Positions 26,759 to 35,078 of a stretch of 64,000 bases of DNA are shown here, piece after piece. Positions within the stretch are counted from its first letter, which is position 1. Each line of letters begins with the position of its first letter. The DNA lies in assembly GCA_044360075.1 (NCBI GenBank), contig JBIKLA010000011.1, positions 49,645-113,644 of the forward strand, in the 5' to 3' direction. The notes beneath the pieces are model-generated. The model was not told where the DNA came from and did not search any database. It was given only the letters and a program-made list of their open reading frames with translations. The position numbers and the translations under genes are program-made. Source of the stretch: OMII01 sp947467385. Lineage in GTDB: Bacteria > Bdellovibrionota_C > UBA2361 > OMII01.

Positions 26759-27999
26759 TATGCGTCCTCTCGACCGCGGAATCTCGCCCATCGGGAGGAA
26801 AGGGCCTCCTGCATCCCACCGGACACCGACTGCCATTTCTCGCTCGTAATCTTGTACACAAGGAAGACCGCGATGCTAGTCGCCACCACATTGGGAGCCC
26901 ATAGCGCTACCCCGACCTGGAGGTGCCCACTGTCCGCAAGCGCCACGCCTATTGAGAAGATAGAATAATAGATAATGAACACGACCAGGCCCAAGGTCGC
27001 CGCAAATCCCGCCCCCCAGGTGCGTTGGGTGCGAGGAGACATGATTCCAAGCGCCATGCCGATGAAGGCCATGATGGTTGAGGCTATTGGCAGGGAGACG
27101 CGCTGACCATACTCGATCTTCGCCCGGCGGTACTTCTTCTCAACCTCCGGCCGCGTGAGTGTCTCGCCGAACGCATCAAGCTCCTCCGAATCCGAGCCCC
27201 TGAGAATAGCCTTGTACTCCTGAATGGCCGAGCGCAGGCGCGACATACCAAGCTCCCTCACCGCTAGCCCCTTGCGGGTCTCGCTCTTTATTTCATTCGG
27301 GTCGACCGTCAGGCTGTTTGAGTTGAACTCAGTCCGGGAATACCGGCCATCGAGGGTCTCGTGCGCCACCCCATCTGCCAAGAGGAGAGATATGGTGCGA
27401 CTTGAGTCGTCCGCAACGATCTTGCCCCGCTTTGCAATCACGACCTTGCGCTGCTCATCATCGCGCTTGTCATCGACGAGCACGCGTGTCAGCTCCCCCG
27501 TCTGATAATTGACCGTGTCGGCGTAGAGGGTAATCTCGCCGAGCTTGTTGAAAACACCCTCTGTTAGTCCCGACACGCTCTTCGAGCGGGCTATCTCGAA
27601 GAGAGCTCGCGAGAGGCTGTCAAAACCCCAGGGTCGTAGGATGCAAGACACAATCAGGCCGATTACGCCGATAGAGATCCCAAACACCGCTATCGGCTTG
27701 AGGAAGCTCGCAAGGCTCACTCCGCTTGCCCGCATGACCACGATCTCCGAGTCGCCGCACATGCGTGCGAAGGCTAGCATCACGCCCAAAAGGGTGGACA
27801 TCGGTAGTGCAAGCTCCAAGAAGGTCGGAACGATTGAGACAAAGACCTTCGCTATCTGAGATATCTCAACTCCGCGGTTGATGATGAGCGACGTAAGCTG
27901 CAGCATGCGCAGCGTCAGGAGCAGCCCGGTGAATGCAGCCAGGCTGATGCCAAAAAACGAGACGATCTCGAACAAGACGTAGCGCGAAAGGATTTTCAC
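26758..27999 (-). CDS. lptF: LPS export permease LptF
   Basis: This is the partner of LptG, with the same six-helix plus jellyroll layout and the coupling helix region DSEIVVMRASGVS. The start is GTG 27999, seven bases after AGGG. The C-terminal helices lie at about residues 295-385, followed by a 25-residue basic tail. The close overlap with lptG indicates a two-gene operon, transcribed away from the bS21 gene and separated from it by a strong terminator. Confidence 0.93.
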   Translation of the reverse strand: MKILSRYVLFEIVSFFGISLAAFTGLLLTLRMLQLTSLIINRGVEISQIAKVFVSIVPTFLELALPMSTLLGVMLAFARMCGDSEIVVMRASGVSLASFLKPIAVFGISIGVIGLIVSCILRPWGFDSLSRALFEIARSKSVSGLTEGVFNKLGEITLYADTVNYQTGELTRVLVDDKRDDEQRKVVIAKRGKIVADDSSRTISLLLADGVAHETLDGRYSRTEFNSNSLTVDPNEIKSETRKGLAVRELGMSRLRSAIQEYKAILRGSDSEELDAFGETLTRPEVEKKYRRAKIEYGQRVSLPIASTIMAFIGMALGIMSPRTQRTWGAGFAATLGLVVFIIYYSIFSIGVALADSGHLQVGVALWAPNVVATSIAVFLVYKITSEKWQSVSGGMQEALSSRWARFRGREDA

Positions 28000-28090
28000 G
28001 AACTGACCCTATGCATCTCCAGCAAGCGGCACAACGGTGCCGACCCAAGAATAGCCGTTTGCTGCACATGGCACACCTGGCACAAGGAAC

Positions 28091-28118
28091 AAAAAAGGAC
28101 CCCGGAGGGTCCTTTTTT
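28091..28118. terminator. Symmetric Rho-independent terminator after the bS21 gene
   Basis: AAAAAAGGACCC-CGGA-GGGTCCTTTTTT is a perfect 12-bp palindrome with A- and T-tracts, so it can end transcription on both strands. It sits 15 bases after the bS21 stop. Confidence 0.92.
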
Positions 28119-28132
28119 GGCTTTACTGAGCC

Positions 28133-28486
28133 CTACATCAGCCCAGGTCCCTTTTTGAGGCGAGCCTCGTCCTTACGCTGCTTCTTGCGCGCCTCCTTCA
28201 CCTTGCGCTTGCGGCGCTCCGAAGGCTTCTCGAAATAGCGGCGTGCCTTGAGCTCCTTGAAGAGCCCTTCCTTGATAAGCTTACGCTTGAGGATCTTCAT
28301 CGCCTTTTCGATGTTATGGGATACGGCTACTTCCATCGGGCCGGTCCGCGCGCGATCGTCGCCATGCGAGGACGAATGACGCGGCTCACGGGAGCGGGGA
28401 GCCTCTGAAACAGCACCCTCGCGGCTCTCACCTTCCGAACCACGCGTAGCGCCTTCAGGCTTCTCAGTGTTAACTTCTTCGTTCAT
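28133..28486 (-). CDS. rpsU: Ribosomal protein bS21 with N-terminal extension
   Basis: The C-terminal half carries the bS21 signature: VAVSHNIEKAMKILKRKL then RRYFEKPSERRKRK, followed by a Lys/Arg-rich tail. bS21 binds the 30S platform near the anti-Shine-Dalgarno helix. The normal length is 60-70 residues; this frame adds about 50 residues rich in Glu, Ser and Arg at the N-terminus. ATG 28486, GTG 28495 and ATG 28501 are close alternatives, and an internal ATG at 28336 would give a standard-length protein but lacks a good binding site. Which form is made is uncertain. Confidence 0.85.
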   Translation of the reverse strand: MNEEVNTEKPEGATRGSEGESREGAVSEAPRSREPRHSSSHGDDRARTGPMEVAVSHNIEKAMKILKRKLIKEGLFKELKARRYFEKPSERRKRKVKEARKKQRKDEARLKKGPGLM

Positions 28487-28506
28487 AGCTCCCACTACCA
28501 TTCCTT

Positions 28507-28538
28507 TTCCGTTTCGATATCTCTTCCGTTTCGGTATC
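28507..28538. repeat. Duplicated 15-base element upstream of the bS21 gene
   Basis: TTCCGTTTCGATATC (28507-28521) and TTCCGTTTCGGTATC (28524-28538) are direct repeats 17 bases apart. Read on the bS21 strand (GATAYCGAAACGGAA), the copy nearer the gene runs into the ribosome binding region, so a regulator bound here could affect initiation. The rest of 28539-28766 has no supported gene. Confidence 0.4.
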
Positions 28539-28766
28539 CGCTAACGCTGGCGCCGGCCCGATTACCTCAGGCGTATCGCAACCCGTTCGTCTCGGCGACC
28601 TTCCCGACAAGCTGCCCGGGCCTAAACCCTTTTCTGGCGCTCTCTTTAGGAGACGAGGTTGTAGCAAAGGACGAGGGAACATGTAAAGAGATCGCGCTGT
28701 TGAGTCGTCAAGCCGCCATATTATCGCTGCCAGCGCGATACAAGCAGATATAGTTATTACAAGTAC

Positions 28767-29714
28767 TTACGCTGTCTGCAGACGAAAAATGGTTACCTCG
28801 GGCGGACAATTCAACCGGAAGGGCACCCCAACGACCCCCAGCCCACGCGAGGTGTAGACCTGTTTACCTGACACCTCAACCATGCCCGAGACGAATCGCC
28901 GGTCGTTAACCGGCGCGGCCAGCCCGGTCATCCCCGGAAGGCAGATCTGCCCACCATGCGTATGGCCACACATCGCAAAACTAAACGCAGGGGTCTCCTG
29001 GCGCAGAAGCGCCGACACATAGTCCGGGTTGTGGCTCACCACAACCCGGCAGATCCTTTTCGGCACCTGCGGCACCGCCGGCAGCTCTCTCGGAATTCCG
29101 GTGAGGAAATCATCAGAGCCAAACACCAAGAGCTGCTGCTCGCCGCGAACGATCGAGATCTCCTCATTTACGAGGACGCGAATGCCGGGGTGGGCATTGA
29201 AAGCCTTCCAGAAAAGGTCGATTGAGTTCCATCGCTCGTGGTTGCCAATCACAGCGACAACTCCATCGCGGGGGCGATACGTGGAGAGGAGCTCAGCCGC
29301 ATCCGCAAACAGGAACGGTATCGAGTCAGAGACATCCATGCCGGCATAGCGCGGATTACGCACCCAACCCAGCATTGGCCAGAGAGGGTTCTCTGTCGCA
29401 AGGATGTAGTCTCCTCCGAGCACCAAGAGGTCTGGCTTATGGGCCCGTATTCGGTCCAGTCCCGAAACGACCCACTCCGTGGGCACCCAGATACCAAGGT
29501 GGATGTCCGTGAAGAAGCCGATGGTGTAGCCATCAAAGGCCGCCGGCAGGTTCGGTATTGGCACCGTCACCACCTCCTCGCGAATCTGCCCAGCAGAGGC
29601 GTCAAGGCCCATCTCGCGGTAGCTCGACGCAAGCGCGGCACCGCCCAGCGCCAGCCCTGCGCCCGCGAGAAAGGCCCGGCGGCTTACCATTCGTTGAGTG
29701 CGCGGTCCGTTCAC
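28767..29714 (-). CDS. Tat-exported metallophosphoesterase (YkuE/YaeI type)
   Basis: The N-terminus has a twin-arginine signal (SRRAFLAGAGLALGG). The calcineurin-like phosphoesterase motifs follow in order: FFTDIHLG, GGDYI, GNHERW, VVSHNPDY and GHTHGGQ. These bind two metals. The family includes phosphatases acting on lipid-linked or extracellular phosphoesters (for example YaeI), so a periplasmic role is likely; the substrate is not known. The start is GTG 29714 behind AGGAAGGGAG; ATG 29690 would keep the Tat motif. Confidence 0.88.
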   Translation of the reverse strand: MNGPRTQRMVSRRAFLAGAGLALGGAALASSYREMGLDASAGQIREEVVTVPIPNLPAAFDGYTIGFFTDIHLGIWVPTEWVVSGLDRIRAHKPDLLVLGGDYILATENPLWPMLGWVRNPRYAGMDVSDSIPFLFADAAELLSTYRPRDGVVAVIGNHERWNSIDLFWKAFNAHPGIRVLVNEEISIVRGEQQLLVFGSDDFLTGIPRELPAVPQVPKRICRVVVSHNPDYVSALLRQETPAFSFAMCGHTHGGQICLPGMTGLAAPVNDRRFVSGMVEVSGKQVYTSRGLGVVGVPFRLNCPPEVTIFRLQTA

Positions 29715-29724
29715 AACTCCCTTC

Positions 29725-30249
29725 CTACCGAGAGCGAAGGGCTACCGCCCTGCGCGCGGCCGCGAGCTCACCCCGCTGCCGCTGCCAGAATCGGCGCGTC
29801 CTGTTGCTTCGAACCGCCATCGCCCAGCCACCCGACGCTATCCATGCGTGGAGCGCCCCGATGTCGGGATGGCGCTGCTCTAACTCCCGGAATTCAGCAC
29901 CGTGCCACTGCCGCTTGCCGGCCCGCGATCGTGATACATCACGATCAATCACCGCGTGACACAGCTCATGGTACAGCACAGGCCCGATCCAGCGAACCGC
30001 GGCCGGCTCAAAGAGCTCGCGCGCAACCACGACCCGGCGCTCATGAATGTTGCAGGAAGCCAGCACTCGCTTCTGGGAGCGGTTGCTCCACACCACCCGG
30101 TAGCCATCCAGCTCGTGCCTCTCGGGAAAAAACTCCCTGCGCAGGCCGCACCACACCTCATAGAGAAAAGGATCGCTCTGCGGCTCCTTGCGACAAGGGG
30201 CCCGGCGGGGGGCGAGGAGAAGCTCTATTTGCCTTACGATCTTTCGCAT
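29725..30249 (-). CDS. SprT-like zinc metallopeptidase domain protein
   Basis: The motif YHELCHAVI near residue 95 gives HExxH, and WHGAEF about 20 residues later supplies the third His, as in SprT-like/SprT-YgjP families. The C-terminus is rich in Arg (TRRFWQRQRGELAAARRA). Eukaryotic SprT relatives cut DNA-protein crosslinks; bacterial ones are mostly uncharacterised. No signal peptide. It ends 10 bases before the Tat phosphoesterase start on the same strand, so the genes may be co-transcribed. Confidence 0.75.
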   Translation of the reverse strand: MRKIVRQIELLLAPRRAPCRKEPQSDPFLYEVWCGLRREFFPERHELDGYRVVWSNRSQKRVLASCNIHERRVVVARELFEPAAVRWIGPVLYHELCHAVIDRDVSRSRAGKRQWHGAEFRELEQRHPDIGALHAWIASGGWAMAVRSNRTRRFWQRQRGELAAARRAVALRSR

Positions 30250-30257
30250 GCAGCAGC

Positions 30258-30827
30258 CTAAGAGAGATCGTCATCCTTAAGGTCTATGAAAATGAGCCCT
30301 GCCGCAAAATCGAGCAGCTCATCGAAGCATATTCCTGCGTACGCGCCGGCAACGAGGAGGTCCGCGCCCAGCCCAACCTCTGCGGGGCACACCTTGCGGT
30401 CCGATGAGTCGACGTACAGCGGGCCGATTCCGAATTCATTGGAGGTCTCAAGGAGAAATGGTGCTCGCCTCCCAAAGTCACCAACCCGAACGGACATCGG
30501 CAGCATCTCGCGCACACCCGCCTCACCATACTCAGTGACCCGAACCACGGCACCAAATGATGGCCCCACCCCAACGTCGACGCGAAACACGTCGACCAGG
30601 TCAAGCACGCGGTTCGGAATATAGAGAAGGACCTGGGACCACCAGGGAGAGTTGTTGCCAACCTGCACTGATGGCAGATCCACCCAAGGAGCCTTCGGGC
30701 TGGCTGGAACGAGATCGATCATCGGCACCGGAATCGGGACCGGAACAACAACCTGGGCGCTCGCCGCAGCCGCCATCGGGCCGAGAAGGCTTGCTGCGCA
30801 AAAAAGAGCGAGGAGGATGCGCTTCAT
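30258..30827 (-). CDS. Exported protein of unknown function
   Basis: The signal peptide MKRILLALFCAASLLGPMAA to ASA is clear. The mature 165 residues begin with a Pro/Val-rich VVPVPIPVPMIDLVP stretch, then IPNRVLDLVDVFRVDVGVG, RRAPFLLETSNEFGIGP and a final VGADLLVAGAYAG, suggesting a beta-rich domain with a membrane-facing amphipathic part. I recall similar unnamed proteins in planctomycetes and other diderms, but no function. The ATG at 30827 was chosen as it begins the signal peptide. It precedes the SprT-like gene by 8 bases. Confidence 0.65.
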   Translation of the reverse strand: MKRILLALFCAASLLGPMAAAASAQVVVPVPIPVPMIDLVPASPKAPWVDLPSVQVGNNSPWWSQVLLYIPNRVLDLVDVFRVDVGVGPSFGAVVRVTEYGEAGVREMLPMSVRVGDFGRRAPFLLETSNEFGIGPLYVDSSDRKVCPAEVGLGADLLVAGAYAGICFDELLDFAAGLIFIDLKDDDLS

Positions 30828-30890
30828 GTCCCAAACGCTATCACCCTCCACAGATGAGGGGTATCGCTTTTTTTTCGGGAGCGGCTGCAT

Positions 30891-32165
30891 TTACGCGCGC
30901 TCTATACGCGCCACAAGCTCGCTGTGGTAGGTCTGAGGAAACATGTCGAGCACCTTGACGCTCAGCAGCCGGTAGCCCCGCTCCATGAGCGCCTGCACAT
31001 CTCGGGCAAAGGTCGGAGGGTAGCAGCTCACGTACAAAAGATGCGGCGAAGCCTGCGCGGAGAGCCTCTGGCACACCTCTAGGGCGCCGCCGCGCGGAGG
31101 ATCAAGCACAACGGTCTCGTCCGGGGTGAAGCTCTCAACCCACTTCTCACAGCTCTTGGTGTGAAACATCAGCCGCTCAGACAACCCAGCCTGCTCCGCG
31201 CGCACTTTTCCAAAAGCCACGAGCGCCGGGTCGACCTCGACCGCCGTGACAACATGCCCCGCCTCAGCGAGGGGAATCGATATGTTGCCAGCGCCAGCGT
31301 ACAGGTCGGTGACCTTTTCGGTGGTAACATGCTGCTTGAGAAACTCAATCATGGCGTCGTTGGCGAGCTCATTGTTCTGGGAGAAATGGCCCACCGGAGG
31401 CGCGTCCGAAAGCTTCTCGCCTGGCCGATAGATCGTCCGGTGCCTGAAGTTAACCTGCAGGTTTGGTATCCGGTGTTCAAGCTGGCGAAAAGCCTCTTTC
31501 GGAAGGAGCGTTTCCAGGGCAGTGAAATTTCGCGGATGCGCCTCAAGCGCGAGGTACACCGTGCCGCCGTGGTCCTCAACTGTCACCGTCTCGATCTCCG
31601 GCGCGCACTCCTTGAGTAGCGCGAGGTTCTCTCCCAAGAACGAGTTAATAGTGTCGGTGGATATGGGGCAGTGAGAGAGCTCAACGATCGAGCGGCCATT
31701 CTTACGGTAAAGCCCGAACTCCCTCTTCTTGTTGATGTGAAACGACATGCGCCGCCGGTATGAGAATCCGGGGAGATCCGGCGCCAGCAGCGAGACCCCA
31801 TCTTGAGCCTGAACGCCCCCGTGGACGAGGAGCAGATCCTCCACCATCTTCGCCTTGAGCAGGCGCTGCTCATGGAGCTCAATGTGCTGCAGGTCGCACC
31901 CGCCGCAGCTGCCGAACACAGGACAGTTCGCCGTCCGCCGGGCGGCCGAGGCGCGCTGGATAGAAACGAGCTCACCCTCCACGAACGAGCGCTTATTGCG
32001 GGTGATGCGGGCTTCGACCAGCTCGCCGGGGGCGGTAAACGGGATGAATGCCTTCTTGCCCGCGTACTCCTCGGGACTTTGGATGGTGCCGACGCACGAA
32101 CCTCCTGAAGCGAGGGCTGTCATCTCTACGGTGAGCACGGGAGGCGTCTGGGATTCGGTCGGCAT
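30891..32165 (-). CDS. 23S rRNA m5U methyltransferase of the RlmD/TrmA family
   Basis: A TRAM-like N-terminal domain (about residues 10-70) is followed by the Fe-S cysteines CPVFGSCGGC (about 82-91), SAM motif DLYAGAGNISIPLA, DPPRGG and the catalytic CYPPTFARD near residue 380 (family consensus SCxPxTLARD). This layout with the CGGC motif fits RlmD/RlmCD (23S U1939/U747) rather than TrmA. Length 424 aa is normal. It is the fourth gene of a minus-strand run that ends with the Tat phosphoesterase. Confidence 0.9.
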   Translation of the reverse strand: MPTESQTPPVLTVEMTALASGGSCVGTIQSPEEYAGKKAFIPFTAPGELVEARITRNKRSFVEGELVSIQRASAARRTANCPVFGSCGGCDLQHIELHEQRLLKAKMVEDLLLVHGGVQAQDGVSLLAPDLPGFSYRRRMSFHINKKREFGLYRKNGRSIVELSHCPISTDTINSFLGENLALLKECAPEIETVTVEDHGGTVYLALEAHPRNFTALETLLPKEAFRQLEHRIPNLQVNFRHRTIYRPGEKLSDAPPVGHFSQNNELANDAMIEFLKQHVTTEKVTDLYAGAGNISIPLAEAGHVVTAVEVDPALVAFGKVRAEQAGLSERLMFHTKSCEKWVESFTPDETVVLDPPRGGALEVCQRLSAQASPHLLYVSCYPPTFARDVQALMERGYRLLSVKVLDMFPQTYHSELVARIERA

Positions 32166-32212
32166 AGGGGCGGAATGGTACCACGCCTTGCCACGTTTAG
32201 GAACGAGAGGAG

Positions 32213-33187
32213 CTAGCGGCCCGGAAGGGCCTTCACAAGCCTATCGATACGCGCTAACGCATCTTCGTAGGCTGACGCAGCGAGCCGCGAGCAGCCCCTG
32301 AGCGACTCGCACGCTTCTCCGTTTCCTTGGGCAGCATAGAACGACGCAGCATCCCGCACGAGCTTCTTGAAGAAGAGCGATCGCTTCGTGTGATCCTGCG
32401 CAAGCTCCCCAGCCGCGCCTTGCCGCGCACACGAAGCGACGATGTCGGGTGCCGCATGAAAGTACCACAGCGAATAGCGGGAGAAGGGCGAGGTATCGAG
32501 TCCGGCAAAACGCATCGCTTCGAGCGGCTGAAGGTTTCCAGCAGCAAGGTAGTCACTCACCACGCGGAACCCCTTTTCGAGGGCATCCTGAAGCATGCTT
32601 TCATCTCGGGATGCCGGCTGGGCGATGCCACGGGCGAACTCAAGCCACGTCAGCTCATTTCTCGCCACCTTGTTTCGCTTCGCGAAATCCTCCGACAGGA
32701 CTACCGTCCACGGCTGCGTTGCGTAGGAGAGTGCCTGCGGGAGGTGCTCGTCCGCGCTCTGGAAGAGCCCCACCTCAGGCGCTACTTCGAGCAAGAGCTG
32801 CTGGTACCTGTTCGGCTCCGCAACGGACATGATGGCGCGCCGTGACATCACATTTGAGCTATACGCATCGCGCAACCTGAGAAAGTAAGCCCCAAGGGGC
32901 GCAGCGATCTTCTCTTCGGGTAGCTTGTCGCGGCTGAAAAAGCTGCCTGCACTGCGCTCCGTTTCATTCCGTTGTCCCAGTGACGACCTCAGCGCCTCAC
33001 GCGCTTCGCGATCAGGAAAGTGAATAATGCCACAGGCAAACAGGAATGCCTGACGCGAGAGAACTATGTGGCCCGGAGACACCTCATGGCCAAGACCGCT
33101 CTTGGCGAAAGATTCGCGAGGAAGGACCCCCTCTCTCGCGGTGGGTGTGACTGGGCGTGGGGGATTGTTGGGTTCGGGTGATAACAT
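32213..33187 (-). CDS. Unrecognised protein, 324 aa
   Basis: There is no signal peptide, membrane helix or motif that I can name. The N-terminal 30 residues are Pro-rich, and the remainder looks helical with several Trp/Tyr residues (LWYFHAAPDIVASCA; YLAAGNLQPLEAMRFAG) and four Cys. The ATG at 33187 is preferred to a GTG at 33196. It lies between the RlmD-type gene and the Smr gene on the same strand but with gaps of 47 and 86 bases, so linkage is uncertain. Confidence 0.65.
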   Translation of the reverse strand: MLSPEPNNPPRPVTPTAREGVLPRESFAKSGLGHEVSPGHIVLSRQAFLFACGIIHFPDREAREALRSSLGQRNETERSAGSFFSRDKLPEEKIAAPLGAYFLRLRDAYSSNVMSRRAIMSVAEPNRYQQLLLEVAPEVGLFQSADEHLPQALSYATQPWTVVLSEDFAKRNKVARNELTWLEFARGIAQPASRDESMLQDALEKGFRVVSDYLAAGNLQPLEAMRFAGLDTSPFSRYSLWYFHAAPDIVASCARQGAAGELAQDHTKRSLFFKKLVRDAASFYAAQGNGEACESLRGCSRLAASAYEDALARIDRLVKALPGR

Positions 33188-33273
33188 ACAGCTCACTAGC
33201 GGAAGAAGAGTATAGCGCCGCCAACGGAATTAGTTAAGACAACCAAAGGCCAATGTAATGAACGCTTTAGGCC

Positions 33274-33720
33274 CTACGCTAAAAACACATCGGTTTCGCC
33301 AGGATTCCTGTCGTTCAGCCGGAAAGCCCTCACAACTGGCAGCCGGCCAAGAAGCTCATGCACCGCCGCTTGCACCCGGCCCGTGCCAAAGCCGTGCGTG
33401 ATCTTCGCTTGTGCGCCTCCCGAGAGGATGACCCTGTTTAGATACTCCTCAACGGCGCGCGTCGCCTCGCCGACCGTCATTCCGTGCAGATCGAGCCGGG
33501 TAGGGGGCCGCGCTGACGGCTGCGCGAGAACCTTCACCTTCACAGGTGGCTCAGCTCTCGCCATCTCAGCAGGCGAGACCTGATCCACCGAACACACGAT
33601 GGAAATCGAGCCCACTGCAACCCGCACCTTGCCGTCGGCAAATACCTTCTCCACAACACCGCGCTTTCGCAGCGAGGCGACGATCACCGCATCGCCCTCC
33701 TGGACTGGCCGCCCGCTCAT
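33274..33720 (-). CDS. Stand-alone Smr-domain protein resembling the MutS2 C-terminus
   Basis: Residues 5-50 resemble the KOW-like module of MutS2 (GDAVIVASLRKRGVVEKVF). Residues 72-148 form an Smr nuclease domain with LDLHGMTVGEA and HGFGTGRVQAAVH. Both modules sit in the same order as at the end of MutS2, but the MutS ATPase is absent. Smr domains cut branched DNA or, in ribosome rescue, mRNA at collided ribosomes. Its stop lies 12 bases upstream of the tyrS end region, and the two may share a transcript. Confidence 0.82.
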   Translation of the reverse strand: MSGRPVQEGDAVIVASLRKRGVVEKVFADGKVRVAVGSISIVCSVDQVSPAEMARAEPPVKVKVLAQPSARPPTRLDLHGMTVGEATRAVEEYLNRVILSGGAQAKITHGFGTGRVQAAVHELLGRLPVVRAFRLNDRNPGETDVFLA

Positions 33721-33732
33721 GCACCCGCCCGA

Positions 33733-34998
33733 TTACCCTTCAACGCGAACGAGGTGATACTTCTTCTTTCCGCTGCGAAGCACAAGAAAACCATTCTCCA
33801 CCACCTTCGTGTCTCGAATACGGAGCGTCTCGTCTGAAACGCGCTGATTGTCGAGGTAGATGCCACCGCCCTGGATGAGGCGCCGCGCCTCGCCCTTCGA
33901 CTTGGCCAAAGTTGCGGCGAGGAGCGAGAGGATATCAAGTTCCTGAACCTCACTCATCGATAGCGTCGTTGTTGGGGCATCCGCGAAGAGCTCCGAAAGC
34001 TGATCTTTCGAGAGCCCCTCAAGCGAGCCCCCCCCGAAGAGCGCCCCTGCCGAGCGTTTTGCCTCCGCGGTCGCCTCGGCGCCATGAACGAGAGTGCAGA
34101 CCGCATCCGCAAGGACGCGCTGCGCCTCACGCTGCTCAGGGTGCGCCTTAACCTGCTGCTCAAGCTGCTCGATGCGCTCACGGCTCTCGAACGTAAAGAC
34201 CTTGAGCATCCGGATTACGTCCGTATCCGGCACGTTAAGCCAGAACTGGTGGAACGTGTAGGCGCTTGTCATCTCTGCGTTGAGCCACACGGCGTTGCCC
34301 TCGCTCTTGCCGAACTTGCGCCCCTCGGAGTTTGTGACGAGGGGGAAGCACAGCGCGTACGCCTCCTGGCTCAGCTTCCTGCGGATAAGCTCGAGGCCCG
34401 CCGTCAGGTTGCCCCACTGGTCCGAGCCTCCGATCTGAAGCTTGCAGTTGTGCTTCTGGTACAGGTGCAGGAAGTCAAAGGCCTGAAGAAGCATGTAGCT
34501 GAACTCAGTGTACGAAATGCCGTCACCGGAGAGCCTGCTCTTAACGGTCTCTTTGGCGATCATGTAATTGACAGTGAAGTGCTTCCCGATGTCGCGCAGG
34601 AAGTGGAGCATCGTGACGTCCTTAAGCCACGAGATGTTATTGACGAACGCCGGCGTTACATCACAGCCTGCACGCTGCCACAAAAGCTTTGCCTGCTCCT
34701 CCTGGAGCCTGGTGTTTGTGGCGACCTGCTCTAGCTCAAGCAGATTTCGCTCGGCACTCTTGCCGCCCGGGTCGCCGATCATGCCCGTCGCTCCACCGAA
34801 GAGAAGTATCGGCTTGAGGCCAGCTTTGGTGAGGTGGATGCTCACAATGAGAGGCACGAGATTCCCCACCTGAAGGGATGGAGCCGTTGGATCAAACCCG
34901 ACGTAGAAGCTGTCCCCTGGCTTTACCTTTGAGAGAGCCTCGGGATCCGATAGATCCTGAATGAGCCCGCGCCACTGCAATTCTTCTAAAAGGTTCAT
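33733..34998 (-). CDS. tyrS: Tyrosyl-tRNA synthetase
   Basis: Class I motifs are present: YVGFDPTAPSLQVGN (HIGH-equivalent region), the Tyr-binding LQAFDF and GGSDQWGN, and KFGKSEGN (KMSKS loop). A C-terminal S4 RNA-binding domain follows at about residues 355-420. Length 421 aa fits the bacterial TyrS type. The ATG at 34998 begins the conserved MNLLEEL segment; a longer frame to 35097 would overlap the bioF-like gene on the other strand. No T-box is visible in the short leader. Confidence 0.95.
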   Translation of the reverse strand: MNLLEELQWRGLIQDLSDPEALSKVKPGDSFYVGFDPTAPSLQVGNLVPLIVSIHLTKAGLKPILLFGGATGMIGDPGGKSAERNLLELEQVATNTRLQEEQAKLLWQRAGCDVTPAFVNNISWLKDVTMLHFLRDIGKHFTVNYMIAKETVKSRLSGDGISYTEFSYMLLQAFDFLHLYQKHNCKLQIGGSDQWGNLTAGLELIRRKLSQEAYALCFPLVTNSEGRKFGKSEGNAVWLNAEMTSAYTFHQFWLNVPDTDVIRMLKVFTFESRERIEQLEQQVKAHPEQREAQRVLADAVCTLVHGAEATAEAKRSAGALFGGGSLEGLSKDQLSELFADAPTTTLSMSEVQELDILSLLAATLAKSKGEARRLIQGGGIYLDNQRVSDETLRIRDTKVVENGFLVLRSGKKKYHLVRVEG

Positions 34999-35078
34999 AT
35001 CGCTCGCACTTGTAGATTTTTGCGTAAGGTCAAACATTTGATAGCATACGCCGCCACCCTTTAACACTGTCATCCCAC

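Noticed and set aside
29725..30249. Calling the SprT-like gene yjgP/lpt-related or a phage peptidase
   Set aside because: HELCH plus WHGAEF matches the SprT-like pattern and there are no phage genes nearby.
29238..30407. Plus-strand open frame of 389 codons
   Set aside because: It lies entirely opposite the Tat phosphoesterase, SprT-like and exported-protein genes, which carry clear motifs; its Arg/Pro/Ser-rich translation is a typical antisense shadow.
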